A stretch of 45,690 nucleotides of DNA from Bacteroidia bacterium (lineage in GTDB: Bacteria; Bacteroidota; Bacteroidia; Bacteroidales; GWA2-32-17), in NCBI GenBank assembly GCA_016218155.1, contig JACREQ010000093.1, positions 1 through 45,690 on the forward strand, written 5' to 3'. Of the stretch, positions 10,475 to 19,758 are shown in pieces. The position numbers were made by a program, and so were the translations under genes. The first letter of the stretch is position 1. The number at the start of each line of letters is the position of its first letter. Below the pieces are notes generated by a model. It saw nothing but the letters and a program-made list of their open reading frames with translations, ran no database searches and was not told the origin of the DNA.

Positions 10475-10798
10475 ACTTTAAAAACTTGTGAAAATATCTG
10501 GCTGTAATAATAAGACAATATAAACACGAAATGGTTGCCTAATAAATCTGCCTTATAACATGTTTGAAAACATAGTTATTAGCAAATATGCCATCACAGT
10601 TGAAATTACAATAATTGCTGAGGGCAAAATAACTTTTCTAACAAATATTGAATTCATAACTTTTGTTGTTAGGTTTACAATAAAGACTTATTATGAAAAC
10701 TAAAGGTTGCCTTAGTTTATTGCAATCATGTTACAGAGCATGTTTTTAATGTATAATAAGGTTTTTACAAATTTTCTGTATTATTTCAATTATATCTT

Positions 10799-10806
10799 TA
10801 ATTTTG
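10799..10806 (+). promoter_or_regulatory. Bacteroidota -7 box (TAATTTTG)
   Basis: An exact match to TAnnTTTG, 22 bases before the ATG of the lipoprotein at 10829. The -33 element is not clear. Confidence 0.55.
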
Positions 10807-10828
10807 TAGAAAAAACAAATTATATCTT

Positions 10829-11431
10829 ATGAAGAAATTATTTTACATTTTTGCAATAATTGCAATAAGTTCTTTTTCTTTTTCCTGTGGAAATACAGAA
10901 AATAAAGAAAGTGATGGAAAAGATAGCCTAGCTTCTGAAATTGCAACCGTTGATTCATTTTTAGCAACGCCTGAAAAATGGGCTTTTAATGACATAACAA
11001 TTACTGGAACAGTTTCTCATGTTTGCAGACATAGTGGCAAAAAGCTTTTTTTATTTGGCACAGATGCTAACAATACTGTAAAAGTTAATGCTGGTGGTGA
11101 GTCATCTTCTTTTGACGTAGCACTTGAGGGTAGCGATGTTGAAATAACAGGAAAAGTTATTGAAGATGCCAGAATTGATGAGAAATATTTAAATGACTGG
11201 GAAAATGAGATAAAAACTGCTGTTGATGACGGATCTATTAAAGTTTGTACAGCTGATGGTAAAGCATTAAACGGTCAGGGAAAAGCCACAGAAGAAAAAG
11301 CAGATAGTAATGCTGTTGCTGATCCTTATGCTGACGTAAAAGCAATGCGACAAAAACTAGCAGAAAGCGGAAAAACTTATATTGCAGTATATGCTATTGA
11401 TTGTTTGACAATAAAAGAAATTAAAAAATAA
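10829..11431 (+). CDS. OB-fold-like lipoprotein of unknown function
   Basis: 200 residues with a lipoprotein signal ending at Cys20 (SSFSFSCGN). The region from about 40 to 120 (ITITGTVSHVCRHSGKKLFLFG, VKVNAGG, VEITGKVIEDARID) has the spacing of a small OB-type barrel, as in tRNA_anti-like or CcmE-like exported domains. The motif HVCRHSGKK, with His, Cys and His close together, could bind a metal or cofactor. A charged Ala/Glu-rich stretch follows, then a short ordered C-terminus with a second Cys. The PepSY-type membrane protein lies downstream in the same direction, but a terminator separates them. Function unknown. Confidence 0.75.
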   Translation: MKKLFYIFAIIAISSFSFSCGNTENKESDGKDSLASEIATVDSFLATPEKWAFNDITITGTVSHVCRHSGKKLFLFGTDANNTVKVNAGGESSSFDVALEGSDVEITGKVIEDARIDEKYLNDWENEIKTAVDDGSIKVCTADGKALNGQGKATEEKADSNAVADPYADVKAMRQKLAESGKTYIAVYAIDCLTIKEIKK

Positions 11432-11456
11432 GTTTTTAAACTTTTTACAATTTAAG

Positions 11457-11486
11457 AGGTCAATGCGAAAGTATTGACCTTTTTTT
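11457..11486 (+). terminator. Rho-independent terminator
   Basis: AGGTCAAT and ATTGACCT form a perfect 8-bp stem around an 8-base loop, followed directly by six T. It lies 25 bases after the lipoprotein stop. Confidence 0.85.
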
Positions 11487-11502
11487 AATCTAATTTTAAA
11501 TT

Positions 11503-12075
11503 ATGACAAGTAACGGCACAAAAATTTTCAGAAAGTGGAACCGAATCATTCATCGCGATTTTGGATATTTCTTTTTTGGTATTACAGTTATTTATTGCAT
11601 TTCCGGAATAGCAATAAATCATAAAGCAAACTGGAACCCCAACTATAACATAACGCAAAAGAATTTTAAAGTTGAACATCTGTTACCAAAAGAATATATT
11701 GACGAGGCTTTTGTTTTAGGAGTTTTAAAAACTTTGGGTGAAGAAGAAAACTATAAGAAGTTTTATTTCCCTTCAGAAAATGAGCTAAGAATATTTCTGA
11801 AAAATACCAGCTCGGCAACAATTAATCTTGACACAAAAACTGGATATATTGAGACTCTAAAAAAGCGTCCGTTTTTTTATGAGTTTAATTTTTTACATTA
11901 TAATCCAGGTAAATGGTGGGTTTGGTTTTCTGATATTTATGCCGGAGCTTTAATATTAATTGCCATTTCAGGATTATTAATTATTAGTCAAGGACAAAAC
12001 AGTTTATTAAGAAGAGGTATCTGGTTTGTTTTAGCTGGTCTTATTATACCTATTTTAGCAATATTCTTATTGTAG
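11503..12075 (+). CDS. PepSY-associated transmembrane protein
   Basis: 190 residues. Three hydrophobic helices at about 21-41, 143-163 and 170-190 flank a periplasmic-type domain. WNRIIHRDFGYFFFGITVIY with the following SGIAINH, and LHYNPGKWWVWFSDIYAGAL, carry the paired His/Trp pattern of the PepSY-TM-like family, shorter than the iron-uptake (PiuB-like) members. In related proteins the membrane histidines bind haem or take part in ferric reduction; whether this one does is not visible. It ends at a terminator shared with the convergent gene. Confidence 0.78.
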   Translation: MTSNGTKIFRKWNRIIHRDFGYFFFGITVIYCISGIAINHKANWNPNYNITQKNFKVEHLLPKEYIDEAFVLGVLKTLGEEENYKKFYFPSENELRIFLKNTSSATINLDTKTGYIETLKKRPFFYEFNFLHYNPGKWWVWFSDIYAGALILIAISGLLIISQGQNSLLRRGIWFVLAGLIIPILAIFLL

Positions 12076-12106
12076 AATTACATATTTAAACACATATTAT
12101 TGCAAA

Positions 12107-12139
12107 AAAAAATCCCCAAGCAAATGCATGGGGATTTTT
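12107..12139. terminator. Bidirectional terminator
   Basis: AAATCCCCA and TGGGGATTT form a 9-bp stem with a 10-base loop, with A-run and T-run on opposite sides. It serves both convergent genes, ending at 12075 (+) and 12158 (-). Confidence 0.88.
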
Positions 12140-12157
12140 CATTTTATAAATTATATC

Positions 12158-13966
12158 TTAGTGAACGATATTAATTTTCTCAGTAATTACTTTACTATCT
12201 GTAACAACTTTTACAAGATATTCACCTTTTGCTAATGATGTAACATCAATAACATTTTGGTTGCTGTAAGAAGCTACAACCTGACCTGCTAAATTATAAA
12301 TTTCAACAGATTTAGCTGTTTTATTCATTACATAAAGAGTATTACTAACAGGATTTGGATATACAAATACATCTTTTGATAAAAGAGTAGCATTTGAAAC
12401 TCCGGTTGGTCTGTCAATAACTAAACCAACAACAGGAACTGAGTTTGTTGTATACCATCCCCATGTTGTTCCAACTTTAATATAAATAATATCAGCCATA
12501 GCAGCATCTCCAGGGAAGTTACCATCAGCTAAAATTTTGATAGTATCGCGAGGAGCTGTTGTTACATTTAAATTCATTTGAATTGTTGCTGTTAAATAAG
12601 CAGGAGCTGTAACATTATAGAATGAAGTTAATGGAAGTGTTGCTACTTCTGGAGCTGCACCTGGTGTGTAAGGAGCTGTTTGAGCAACAACTGTACGAGC
12701 ACCTGTTGTTAAATCAACGTTATATAATTTTCCAGTAATTGTTCCTGTACCATTTGCACCGTAAAGGAATACAAACATTGTATCAACTTTATCATCATTC
12801 ATAAATAAATAATTACAGCCATATTCCATACCTGTAATTGCAGGAGCACCACTAGCTGCATAACTATAAGAAGTTAAATAAGTATTATAATTCATTGTTC
12901 TAGCATACATAGATGGATCTGTACTGAAATAAATTGAATCGCCAGCATTGTTTGCAGGAACTTCATCAGTTTGTGTTTGTGTTGCATACATTTTAAAACC
13001 GTAGTTTTTAGCATTTGCATTGTCTAAAGTTGCAACATATACCATTGTATCAGTTTGTCCAGATGGTTGTGAAGCAATAACAGTTGTACCTGTAATAGCA
13101 TTAACAGCATCTTCAGCATGTAAAGTTACGTTTGTTTGAGCAGCTGAACCAGCGTTTACAACAGCTCCACAAAGATTTGCATCAGTTGCCTGAGTTAAAG
13201 GAGTAACCATATAGTATCCTGAACCACCAAAATCAGCATAAGTACCTAACACTTGAATATCATTAACTGATGAAACAACATCAGCTTCTGGACCAGTTAC
13301 GTCATCAATACCAAGACCCATTCCGCCGTAATCAGATACGCCTCTGAATCTTACTTTAACTGTTCCGCCATTGTAAGCAGCTAAACTAGCGGTTTGTGTT
13401 ACCCAACCTGAACTTGTTACGTTATAATTTGGTAAAGTTGCAAGAACGTTAGTTGTACTTGTTGTCCATGTGGTACCACCATCAGTAGAAAATTCAATAT
13501 ACAATTTTGCACCTGTCATTAAATAACTTGTATTTAATAAGTATAAATTTACTTTATATGATAAAGTATTACTAGCTGCGGTTGGATGTAAAACCGGAGT
13601 TACTAAAGTACCAGATGCATTATTTGGTAAATTAAAACAATCAAAATATGCAAAGTGACCTGTTGGTGTTGCAGCAGATTCATAAGCAACAACTGTTGCG
13701 TTACCGCTGTTATACCATGCTGTAGCAGCTGATGAGCTAGTTACTGCCCATGAAGCTGGTGGGAAAGAGATAATATCAAAGTTCTGACTTAATGTAGCAT
13801 TAATGTCTTTTGACTGAGAAAGAACATTTGATACAGCAGGCTTTACAGCATTTTTTGATGTAATAGAAGGATCTGCCATTTTCTGAAAACTATGAACCTG
13901 CATTGTTTGAGCAAATGCGCCGCCTGCTACTAAAACCGCAAGCAATAAAGTGTAGATTTTTTTCAT
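12158..13966 (-). CDS. Secreted protein with type A sorting domain and adhesin-like beta domain
   Basis: 602 residues. I start at 13966: this ATG gives a clean signal peptide (MKKIYTLLLAVLVAGGAFAQ), while the frame stays open to 14053 without signal features. Residues about 60-230 (LSQNFDIISFPPASWAV, FDCFNLPNNASG, STDGGTTW, VKVRFRGVSDYGGMGLGIDD) match the choice-of-anchor J / cleaved-adhesin type jelly roll. A beta-rich middle follows, and the last ~70 residues (VYPNPVSNTLYV, YNLAGQVV, LAKGEYLVKV) are a type A C-terminal sorting domain. It is therefore exported by type IX secretion and attached or released at the surface. No catalytic residues were recognised; adhesion or polymer binding is a guess. 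Confidence 0.9.
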   Translation of the reverse strand: MKKIYTLLLAVLVAGGAFAQTMQVHSFQKMADPSITSKNAVKPAVSNVLSQSKDINATLSQNFDIISFPPASWAVTSSSAATAWYNSGNATVVAYESAATPTGHFAYFDCFNLPNNASGTLVTPVLHPTAASNTLSYKVNLYLLNTSYLMTGAKLYIEFSTDGGTTWTTSTTNVLATLPNYNVTSSGWVTQTASLAAYNGGTVKVRFRGVSDYGGMGLGIDDVTGPEADVVSSVNDIQVLGTYADFGGSGYYMVTPLTQATDANLCGAVVNAGSAAQTNVTLHAEDAVNAITGTTVIASQPSGQTDTMVYVATLDNANAKNYGFKMYATQTQTDEVPANNAGDSIYFSTDPSMYARTMNYNTYLTSYSYAASGAPAITGMEYGCNYLFMNDDKVDTMFVFLYGANGTGTITGKLYNVDLTTGARTVVAQTAPYTPGAAPEVATLPLTSFYNVTAPAYLTATIQMNLNVTTAPRDTIKILADGNFPGDAAMADIIYIKVGTTWGWYTTNSVPVVGLVIDRPTGVSNATLLSKDVFVYPNPVSNTLYVMNKTAKSVEIYNLAGQVVASYSNQNVIDVTSLAKGEYLVKVVTDSKVITEKINIVH

Positions 13967-14099
13967 AATTACTTTTTTTTGGTTAAACATAAAATTTGTT
14001 TCAAAATTAAATAAAATTTCGAAATAGACTCCATCTTTTATATAAGGTTGCATTAAGATTTTGATTAAAAAATAAGCTTTATGCCCAAAAACATATTTT

Positions 14100-15701
14100 C
14101 TAATTTTTCTCTAAATATTCAATTGCAGATTTATAAACATTATCAATACTTAAGGCTACCGGATAAAAACCTTTATCATCAAATATATTTCTTATTATAT
14201 ACGCCTTAATATGAGCTCTTAACAACTCATTTGATTTGTTGATTTCTAGCTTATTTTCAACTAAACCATTTCTTTCTGCAAACTCAATAAACAGTTTTAA
14301 CACATCAATTTTATTTAAATGCTCATCAAGTTGCTGCCATTTAGAAAATGTTTTTAAAAACTTTCTGTTATCATCTGTATAATCAAAAGCAAAGCGATAA
14401 ATTAATGCAAGAGTAACAGCCTCCTTAAAATAGTTCGTAATATCAGTAGTGTCATTGGGAACAAAAATATCCGGCATAATACCACCACCACCATAAACTA
14501 TTTTTCCTGCAGGAGTTTTAAATTTTAATGAATCAAATAATTTAATGCTATCTGCAAACTCTAATTCGCCATTATAATATCTATCTGTAATTTCTTCAAA
14601 GTAATTCATTGTACCATGATTATACGACCGTTGAATACACCTTCCTGTTGGTGTATAATATCTTGCAACAGTTAACCTCAACGACGAACCATCATTAAAA
14701 AAGACAGGTTCCTGCACTAAACCTTTTCCAAAAGATCTTCGGCCAATTATTGTCCCTCTGTCATTATCCTGTATTGCACCTGCAAAAATTTCACTTGCCG
14801 AAGCTGACCATTCATCAATTAATACAACTACTTTTTCATCATGGCAATTTCCATATGAAGTTGCAAAAGTATTTTGTTTTGGTTTAGTCCTTCCTTTAGT
14901 ATAAACAATAAGACTTCCTTCTTTTAAAAATTCATCCGCAAGATTTGTTGCTGCATCAAGATATCCACCACCATTTCCACGTAAATCAACAATTATTTTT
15001 TTCATCCCTTTTGCTTTCAGAGCATCCACAGCATTATGAAATTCGTTAGTTGTAGTTCTTGCAAATTTACTTACTTTAATATACCCTATATCATTCTTTA
15101 CCATAAACGATGCGTCTACACTTACCAATGGAATTTTATCGCGTGTAATCTCGAAAGGGATTAAGTTTTTAGTGTTATTTCTTTTTACTGAGATTTTAAC
15201 TTTTGTTCCCTTTTTTCCTTTCAATTTCTTCATAACATCAGAATTTGAAATTTTAACACCGGCAACTAAGGTATCGTTAATTTTTACTATTCTATCGCCA
15301 CCAATAATACCTCTTCGTTCCGAAGGACCCCCAGCAATTGTATTTACTACAATTATTGTGTCTTTCTGAATATTAAACTCAACTCCGATTCCATCAAATT
15401 CACCCTCCAAAGGATCATTTATTTCGTTAAATTCTGATGCAGGAATATACACTGAATGGGGATCAAGGTTTTCTAAAATTGCAGGAATTGACAATTCAAC
15501 CAAGTCATCTTTTGAAACTGAGTCAACATATTCTTCCTGAATATAACCTAAAATTGCATCCAGCTTATTAGTTATAGGCATGTTATGAATAAAAACAGCT
15601 TTGCCACCAGGTAAATAATGTCCGGCTAGCATACCACCCGCAAACATAACACTCAGAATAATTGGCAGATATATATAAAGGCGTTTATTTTTAATCGACA
15701 T
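14100..15701 (-). CDS. S41 family C-terminal processing protease (CtpA/Prc type)
   Basis: 533 residues. An N-terminal membrane anchor (LYIYLPIILSVMFAGGMLAG) is followed by the S41 N-terminal helical region, a PDZ domain (about 85-190; GIGVEFNI, GGDRIVKIND) and the protease core. The catalytic Ser lies in SASASEI (299-303) and the general-base Lys is K326 in SFGKG. LRGNGGGYLDAA and GRCIQRSY are also typical. Such enzymes cleave or trim exported proteins in the periplasm. The gene starts 5 bases after the dCMP deaminase stop, so the two form an operon, an association I believe is common in Bacteroidota. Confidence 0.95.
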   Translation of the reverse strand: MSIKNKRLYIYLPIILSVMFAGGMLAGHYLPGGKAVFIHNMPITNKLDAILGYIQEEYVDSVSKDDLVELSIPAILENLDPHSVYIPASEFNEINDPLEGEFDGIGVEFNIQKDTIIVVNTIAGGPSERRGIIGGDRIVKINDTLVAGVKISNSDVMKKLKGKKGTKVKISVKRNNTKNLIPFEITRDKIPLVSVDASFMVKNDIGYIKVSKFARTTTNEFHNAVDALKAKGMKKIIVDLRGNGGGYLDAATNLADEFLKEGSLIVYTKGRTKPKQNTFATSYGNCHDEKVVVLIDEWSASASEIFAGAIQDNDRGTIIGRRSFGKGLVQEPVFFNDGSSLRLTVARYYTPTGRCIQRSYNHGTMNYFEEITDRYYNGELEFADSIKLFDSLKFKTPAGKIVYGGGGIMPDIFVPNDTTDITNYFKEAVTLALIYRFAFDYTDDNRKFLKTFSKWQQLDEHLNKIDVLKLFIEFAERNGLVENKLEINKSNELLRAHIKAYIIRNIFDDKGFYPVALSIDNVYKSAIEYLEKN

Positions 15702-15706
15702 AATTT

Positions 15707-16159
15707 CTATTCTTCAAAAGGAATATGAATAATCTCCACTTTTGCTTTGGTAAGGAGTTCCAACCCCTCTACATTATGATATTTTTCGCTAAATACTACT
15801 CTTGAAATACCTGACTGAATTATTAATTTTGAACATTCAACACATGGTGAAGTTGTTATATATAAAGTTGCTCCCTGACTGCTATTATTAGACTTAGCAA
15901 CTTTTGTAATAGCGTTAGCTTCAGCATGTAAGACATAAGGATACGTTACATTATTTTGGTCTTCACATTTATTTTCAAAACCAGACGGAGTACCATTATA
16001 ACCGTCTGAGATAATCATTTTATCTCTAACTATCAGCGCACCAACTTTTCTACGAATACAATAACTGTTCTCAGCCCATATATTGGCCATCTGAAGATAT
16101 CGCTTATCCAGAACTAACTGCTTATCATCAGCTTTAAGAGTTTCTTTCAACTTATTCAT
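15707..16159 (-). CDS. dCMP deaminase (deoxycytidylate deaminase family)
   Basis: 150 residues. Zinc and catalytic residues of the cytidine-deaminase fold are present: H78-A-E80 (HAEANAI) and C106-V-E-C109 (SPCVECSKLI). The N-terminal part YLQMANIWAENSYCIRRKVGALIV and the substrate loop DGYNGTPSGFENKCED match the ComEB/dCMP deaminase subgroup. The enzyme converts dCMP to dUMP for thymidylate synthesis. It is first in the operon with the S41 protease. A promoter box lies only 4 bases before the ATG, suggesting a leaderless message. Confidence 0.93.
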   Translation of the reverse strand: MNKLKETLKADDKQLVLDKRYLQMANIWAENSYCIRRKVGALIVRDKMIISDGYNGTPSGFENKCEDQNNVTYPYVLHAEANAITKVAKSNNSSQGATLYITTSPCVECSKLIIQSGISRVVFSEKYHNVEGLELLTKAKVEIIHIPFEE

Positions 16160-16163
16160 GCAA

Positions 16164-16171
16164 CAAAATTA
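16164..16171 (-). promoter_or_regulatory. -7 box (TAATTTTG) very close to the start codon
   Basis: An exact TAnnTTTG match on the minus strand, with only 4 bases between its end and the dCMP deaminase ATG (16159). If used, transcription would begin at about the A of the ATG. Confidence 0.55.
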
Positions 16172-16254
16172 ATAAAAAAACCCTCCATTTTTAGGTTTTT
16201 ATATCTTAACTATCAAAGTAAAATATTAAATATCTTTAAATTTAGAATATTTTG

Positions 16255-18297
16255 CTAATTTAATAACCGTATCTTCATGCATAATCCACCACCACAAGCA
16301 AGTTTAAAAGAAAGTGAATCCATTGCACGTATTTTAGATTCTGATATCACCATCGATTCCGGATTTTTTTCATAATGTGCATCTTCTCCATCTTCATATA
16401 TTACTGCTTTGTATAATTTGTTATTTTCCAGAAATGAAAATGAAATATTTAGTTCCCGTTTTTCTTCATTTGTTATAGCTCCGATATACCAATCGTTGGC
16501 TTTCCTTCGGGCAATAATTATATATTCTCCGATAGATGCTTCTATTACTTTTGTTTCATCCCATGTAGTTGGCAAGTCTTTTATAAAAGAAAATGCCTTA
16601 TTTCCATCGTAATTTTCAGGTAAATCTGATGCCATCTGAAGCGGACTATAAAGCACCAGCATTAATGCAAGTTGATTTGTTATTGTACTATGAACAGAAG
16701 TATTTCCATTGTCTAAAGAATTCCATTTTTTTCTTTCTGATGCATGTTTTGATAAATCTATATCAAAAATTCCCGGAGTATAATCCATAGGACCGGCAAT
16801 TCCTCTGGTAAAAGGCAAAATACAGGTATGTGATGGTGGATTACCTTCGCTCCAGGCATTCCACTCCATACCACGAACACCTTCTGCAGTCATTAAATTT
16901 GGGAATGTTCGGCTTAAACCAGAAAGTATAATCGGCTCATGTACATCAAGCATTAATTTATATTTTGCTGCTAATTCCATTACTTTATTGTAATGCTGAA
17001 CCATACATTGTCCGTGATGATTTTCACCAACGGGTACAACAGGACCGGCATATCCTGTCTTTACAACATTTACACCCAGCTTCTGATATAAAGCAAACGC
17101 CTCTTCAATATGCCTTTCGTAAGATTTTGTATCACCACCTGTTTCGTGATGACCTATTATTTCGACGCCTTTAGATTTTGCATATTTAACAACTTCCACA
17201 ATATCGAAATCTTTGTAAGGTGTTACAAAATCGAATGCATCGCTTTTACCCCAATTTTCCCAGCCAGTATTCCAACCTTCTATGAGTACTCCTTTTACAT
17301 TATGTTTTGCAGCAAAATCTATATATCGTTTTGCATTTTCAATTGTTGCACCATGTTTATCCCCCATATACCATTGTGAAATCCCTAAGTGCATTTCCCA
17401 CCATATTCCCAAATAAGTCATAGGTTTAATCCACGAAAAATCTGTAAATTCTGAAGAGTCATTTAAATTCAATATGAGATTTGATTCGATCAAGCCACCG
17501 GGTTTATTTGTTACAATTATTGCACGCCACGGTGAAAGCATTGGAGTACATGTTTTAACAAGGTCTCCATCTGCCCATGGGACTAAATTTACTTTATATT
17601 TTTGATCCTCATCTTTTTCTCTTTTCAAAGTCATTGTTGAATAATTATCAATATCAGCTTCATGAACCGACAAATAAATATTATCTGATCTCCTTATTGT
17701 AAAAGGTGTAGCAACATGGGTTGCGCTATCTAAAGGGGTATGATAAAACAATTTTTCCAATGTGTTATAATCAGCCCAACTCCACCAACAATCGTATTTT
17801 CCTTTAAAACAAATTCTGCTCTCTTCAGATGTTATAACAAAATCCTTAAGAGATGACTGAACCGGAATCTCATATCTGAATGCAAAACCATCATTATAAA
17901 CCCTGAAAAAAATATTTAACAACCTACTATTAGAAATCTCTTTAAGTTCAATTTTAATTTCATTATATTCGTTTTTTATTATTGACGACTGCCCCCATAC
18001 AGGTTTCCAGTATTCGTTAAAATAATTTGTTTTACATTTAATTAACCTAAATCTCATTAAACTATCGTTTCCCTTTAACACAAACCCAAGTGAAGAATTT
18101 TTTATTATTGTATCTCCATTAAATAAAAGATTCCAATAAGCCGTTCCATCTTGCCTAAGAATAAATTTAGATTCTAAAACTTTTGAAGGGGAATAAACTG
18201 ATTGTGTAAATTCTCTTGCAATAATTTTACTTGAAATTAATAATACTAAAGTGCTTATTAAATAACTTCTAGTTAAAATATTTTTAATTATTCTCAT
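16255..18297 (-). CDS. Glycoside hydrolase family 97, SusB-like inverting type
   Basis: 680 residues with an N-terminal export signal. The N-terminal beta-sandwich, (alpha/beta)8 barrel and C-terminal beta domain appear in GH97 order. Candidate catalytic glutamates are E385 (GHHETGGD), E454 (LDVHEPI) and E478 (GMEWNAW). Their spacings, 69 and 24 residues, equal those of E439, E508 and E532 in Bacteroides SusB. At VVKTGYAG there is no Asp where retaining GH97 members carry their nucleophile. An inverting alpha-glucosidase-like enzyme in the periplasm is the best reading. It stands alone, with no SusC/SusD pair nearby. It is divergent from the lipoprotein at 18498. Confidence 0.93.
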   Translation of the reverse strand: MRIIKNILTRSYLISTLVLLISSKIIAREFTQSVYSPSKVLESKFILRQDGTAYWNLLFNGDTIIKNSSLGFVLKGNDSLMRFRLIKCKTNYFNEYWKPVWGQSSIIKNEYNEIKIELKEISNSRLLNIFFRVYNDGFAFRYEIPVQSSLKDFVITSEESRICFKGKYDCWWSWADYNTLEKLFYHTPLDSATHVATPFTIRRSDNIYLSVHEADIDNYSTMTLKREKDEDQKYKVNLVPWADGDLVKTCTPMLSPWRAIIVTNKPGGLIESNLILNLNDSSEFTDFSWIKPMTYLGIWWEMHLGISQWYMGDKHGATIENAKRYIDFAAKHNVKGVLIEGWNTGWENWGKSDAFDFVTPYKDFDIVEVVKYAKSKGVEIIGHHETGGDTKSYERHIEEAFALYQKLGVNVVKTGYAGPVVPVGENHHGQCMVQHYNKVMELAAKYKLMLDVHEPIILSGLSRTFPNLMTAEGVRGMEWNAWSEGNPPSHTCILPFTRGIAGPMDYTPGIFDIDLSKHASERKKWNSLDNGNTSVHSTITNQLALMLVLYSPLQMASDLPENYDGNKAFSFIKDLPTTWDETKVIEASIGEYIIIARRKANDWYIGAITNEEKRELNISFSFLENNKLYKAVIYEDGEDAHYEKNPESMVISESKIRAMDSLSFKLACGGGLCMKIRLLN

Positions 18298-18497
18298 TCT
18301 GTGAAAATAGCTTTTCTATCTTATTCTGCAAAATTTTATTTTTTATTAATACATCCCTTATTTCAAAACAAACTTAAAATTTGGTTATATGTAATTATTT
18401 ATTTATTTTTATAATTGTATTTGCGATTCTTAAAAATCTTACAAGTAGATTTTCACATTAAAAAAATTATTTAAAGTATTTATTAAAAAAACAGGCA

Positions 18498-19121
18498 ATG
18501 AAAAATATTATTATTCTTATTTGTATGTGCATGTTTATTTTAAATTTTACGAGCTGTGAGCCTAAGGAATATATTTATTATTATGAAGATCAGGAGAATA
18601 TTCAGAATAAAGTAACAGAAGTTCCTTTTAAAGCAAATGATTTTAGGCTTAAACTCGACTTAGGAACCGACTCCATAATTGTAGATAAAGAAAAAGCTGC
18701 ACCTATTTCAGTCAAATTAGTCTTTATTGGTCAACACCAATATTACCCACCAAATTTAAGATTTGAAGTTTTTGTTAACAATAAACAAATAAAGTTGGCA
18801 GATACTATCTGTTATAATATAACTACAGTATTAGACGACCACGTTACTTATTTTAAAGACAGTTCTACCATTTTAAATATTCCCGAGATAATTTCAAAAT
18901 TAAAAAAAGAAAAAAACCTGCCGGCAGATTTAAATTATTTTAGTGTTGTTAGTGCTTATCAAAGGTATTATATAGGTAACACTACAAACCCCGACACAAT
19001 TAATGTTCTAATTAAAACATTTTGGGATACCGGAAAAAGCATTACAGAAAAAAAGTATATTCTAAAAAAAGTCGAAAATAAGAAGGAGGAATACAATTTA
19101 CCAATTCGTCCATTTGGTTGA
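18498..19121 (+). CDS. Lipoprotein of unknown function
   Basis: 207 residues beginning MKNIIILICMCMFILNFTSC, a lipoprotein signal with the lipidated Cys at position 20. The rest is soluble and beta-rich; residues about 45-130 (PISVKLVFIG, LRFEVFVNNKQIKLADT) could be an Ig-like sandwich. I do not recognise the family. The next gene, also exported, starts 27 bases downstream in the same direction, so this is the probable head of a row of secreted proteins up to 21604. Confidence 0.7.
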   Translation: MKNIIILICMCMFILNFTSCEPKEYIYYYEDQENIQNKVTEVPFKANDFRLKLDLGTDSIIVDKEKAAPISVKLVFIGQHQYYPPNLRFEVFVNNKQIKLADTICYNITTVLDDHVTYFKDSSTILNIPEIISKLKKEKNLPADLNYFSVVSAYQRYYIGNTTNPDTINVLIKTFWDTGKSITEKKYILKKVENKKEEYNLPIRPFG

Positions 19122-19148
19122 ATTCATTAATAATAAATATTTTTTTAA

Positions 19149-19724
19149 ATGAAACGCATAATTATTTGTTTATTAATATCAACACCAAAGCTCATAATTG
19201 CACAAGACACAATCGTTTATGACACTCTTTTTAATAATAACGAATCAAATAAAAAATTTGAAATAATAAAATCGAGTGGTAAAATTATTAACGGGTTAAA
19301 AATTGGCTTATGGAAATCGTATTACGATAATGGTATGTTAAAAGAACAGGGAGAATTTACCATACTTTTAAAAAAGGATATTATAATAATTAATCATCAA
19401 GATTGCAATGAATGCGTTATTGATGAGAAAACAATGCGCAATAATTTTAATGAAGAATATAGTATTGAAACAGGCAACTGGACATATTATTATAAAAATG
19501 GCAAAATTATGCAATCCGGCACTTATCTCCCAATTTGGAAAATTGACATTCGATGGGCAGAAATTGTAAAGGATGATGGTTCAATAGAAAATATTTCATC
19601 AGGTATTCCTGTTTATCCACAGGCAATGCAAACAGGTATTTGGATGTACTATGATGAATATGGTAATTTAACAGATAAAACAACATATGTAGAAGGACAA
19701 TCGATTGAAAACACAAATAATTAA
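19149..19724 (+). CDS. Exported MORN-like repeat protein
   Basis: 191 residues with a signal peptide (MKRIIICLLISTPKLIIAQ). Three repeats of the type G.W.YYY.NGK: IGLWKSYYDNGMLKEQGEF, GNWTYYYKNGKIMQSGTY and TGIWMYYDEYGNL. These are MORN-variant repeats (YwqK-like), which form short beta-hairpins and are widespread in exported Bacteroidota proteins without known enzyme function. It follows the lipoprotein closely and precedes the paralogue pair. Confidence 0.75.
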   Translation: MKRIIICLLISTPKLIIAQDTIVYDTLFNNNESNKKFEIIKSSGKIINGLKIGLWKSYYDNGMLKEQGEFTILLKKDIIIINHQDCNECVIDEKTMRNNFNEEYSIETGNWTYYYKNGKIMQSGTYLPIWKIDIRWAEIVKDDGSIENISSGIPVYPQAMQTGIWMYYDEYGNLTDKTTYVEGQSIENTNN

Positions 19725-19758
19725 AATTTCTCCTAACAATAATAAAAATTATAAAATC

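Larger units (their letters stand above)
10354..10828. other. 475-bp divergent intergenic region with an internal hairpin
   Basis: No convincing gene. It holds a bidirectional terminator-like hairpin at 10441-10474, a promoter box for the plus-strand lipoprotein near its right end, and a direct repeat GGTTGCCT at 10533 and 10705. A short transcript between the hairpin and the right promoter is possible but nothing proves it. Confidence 0.5.
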
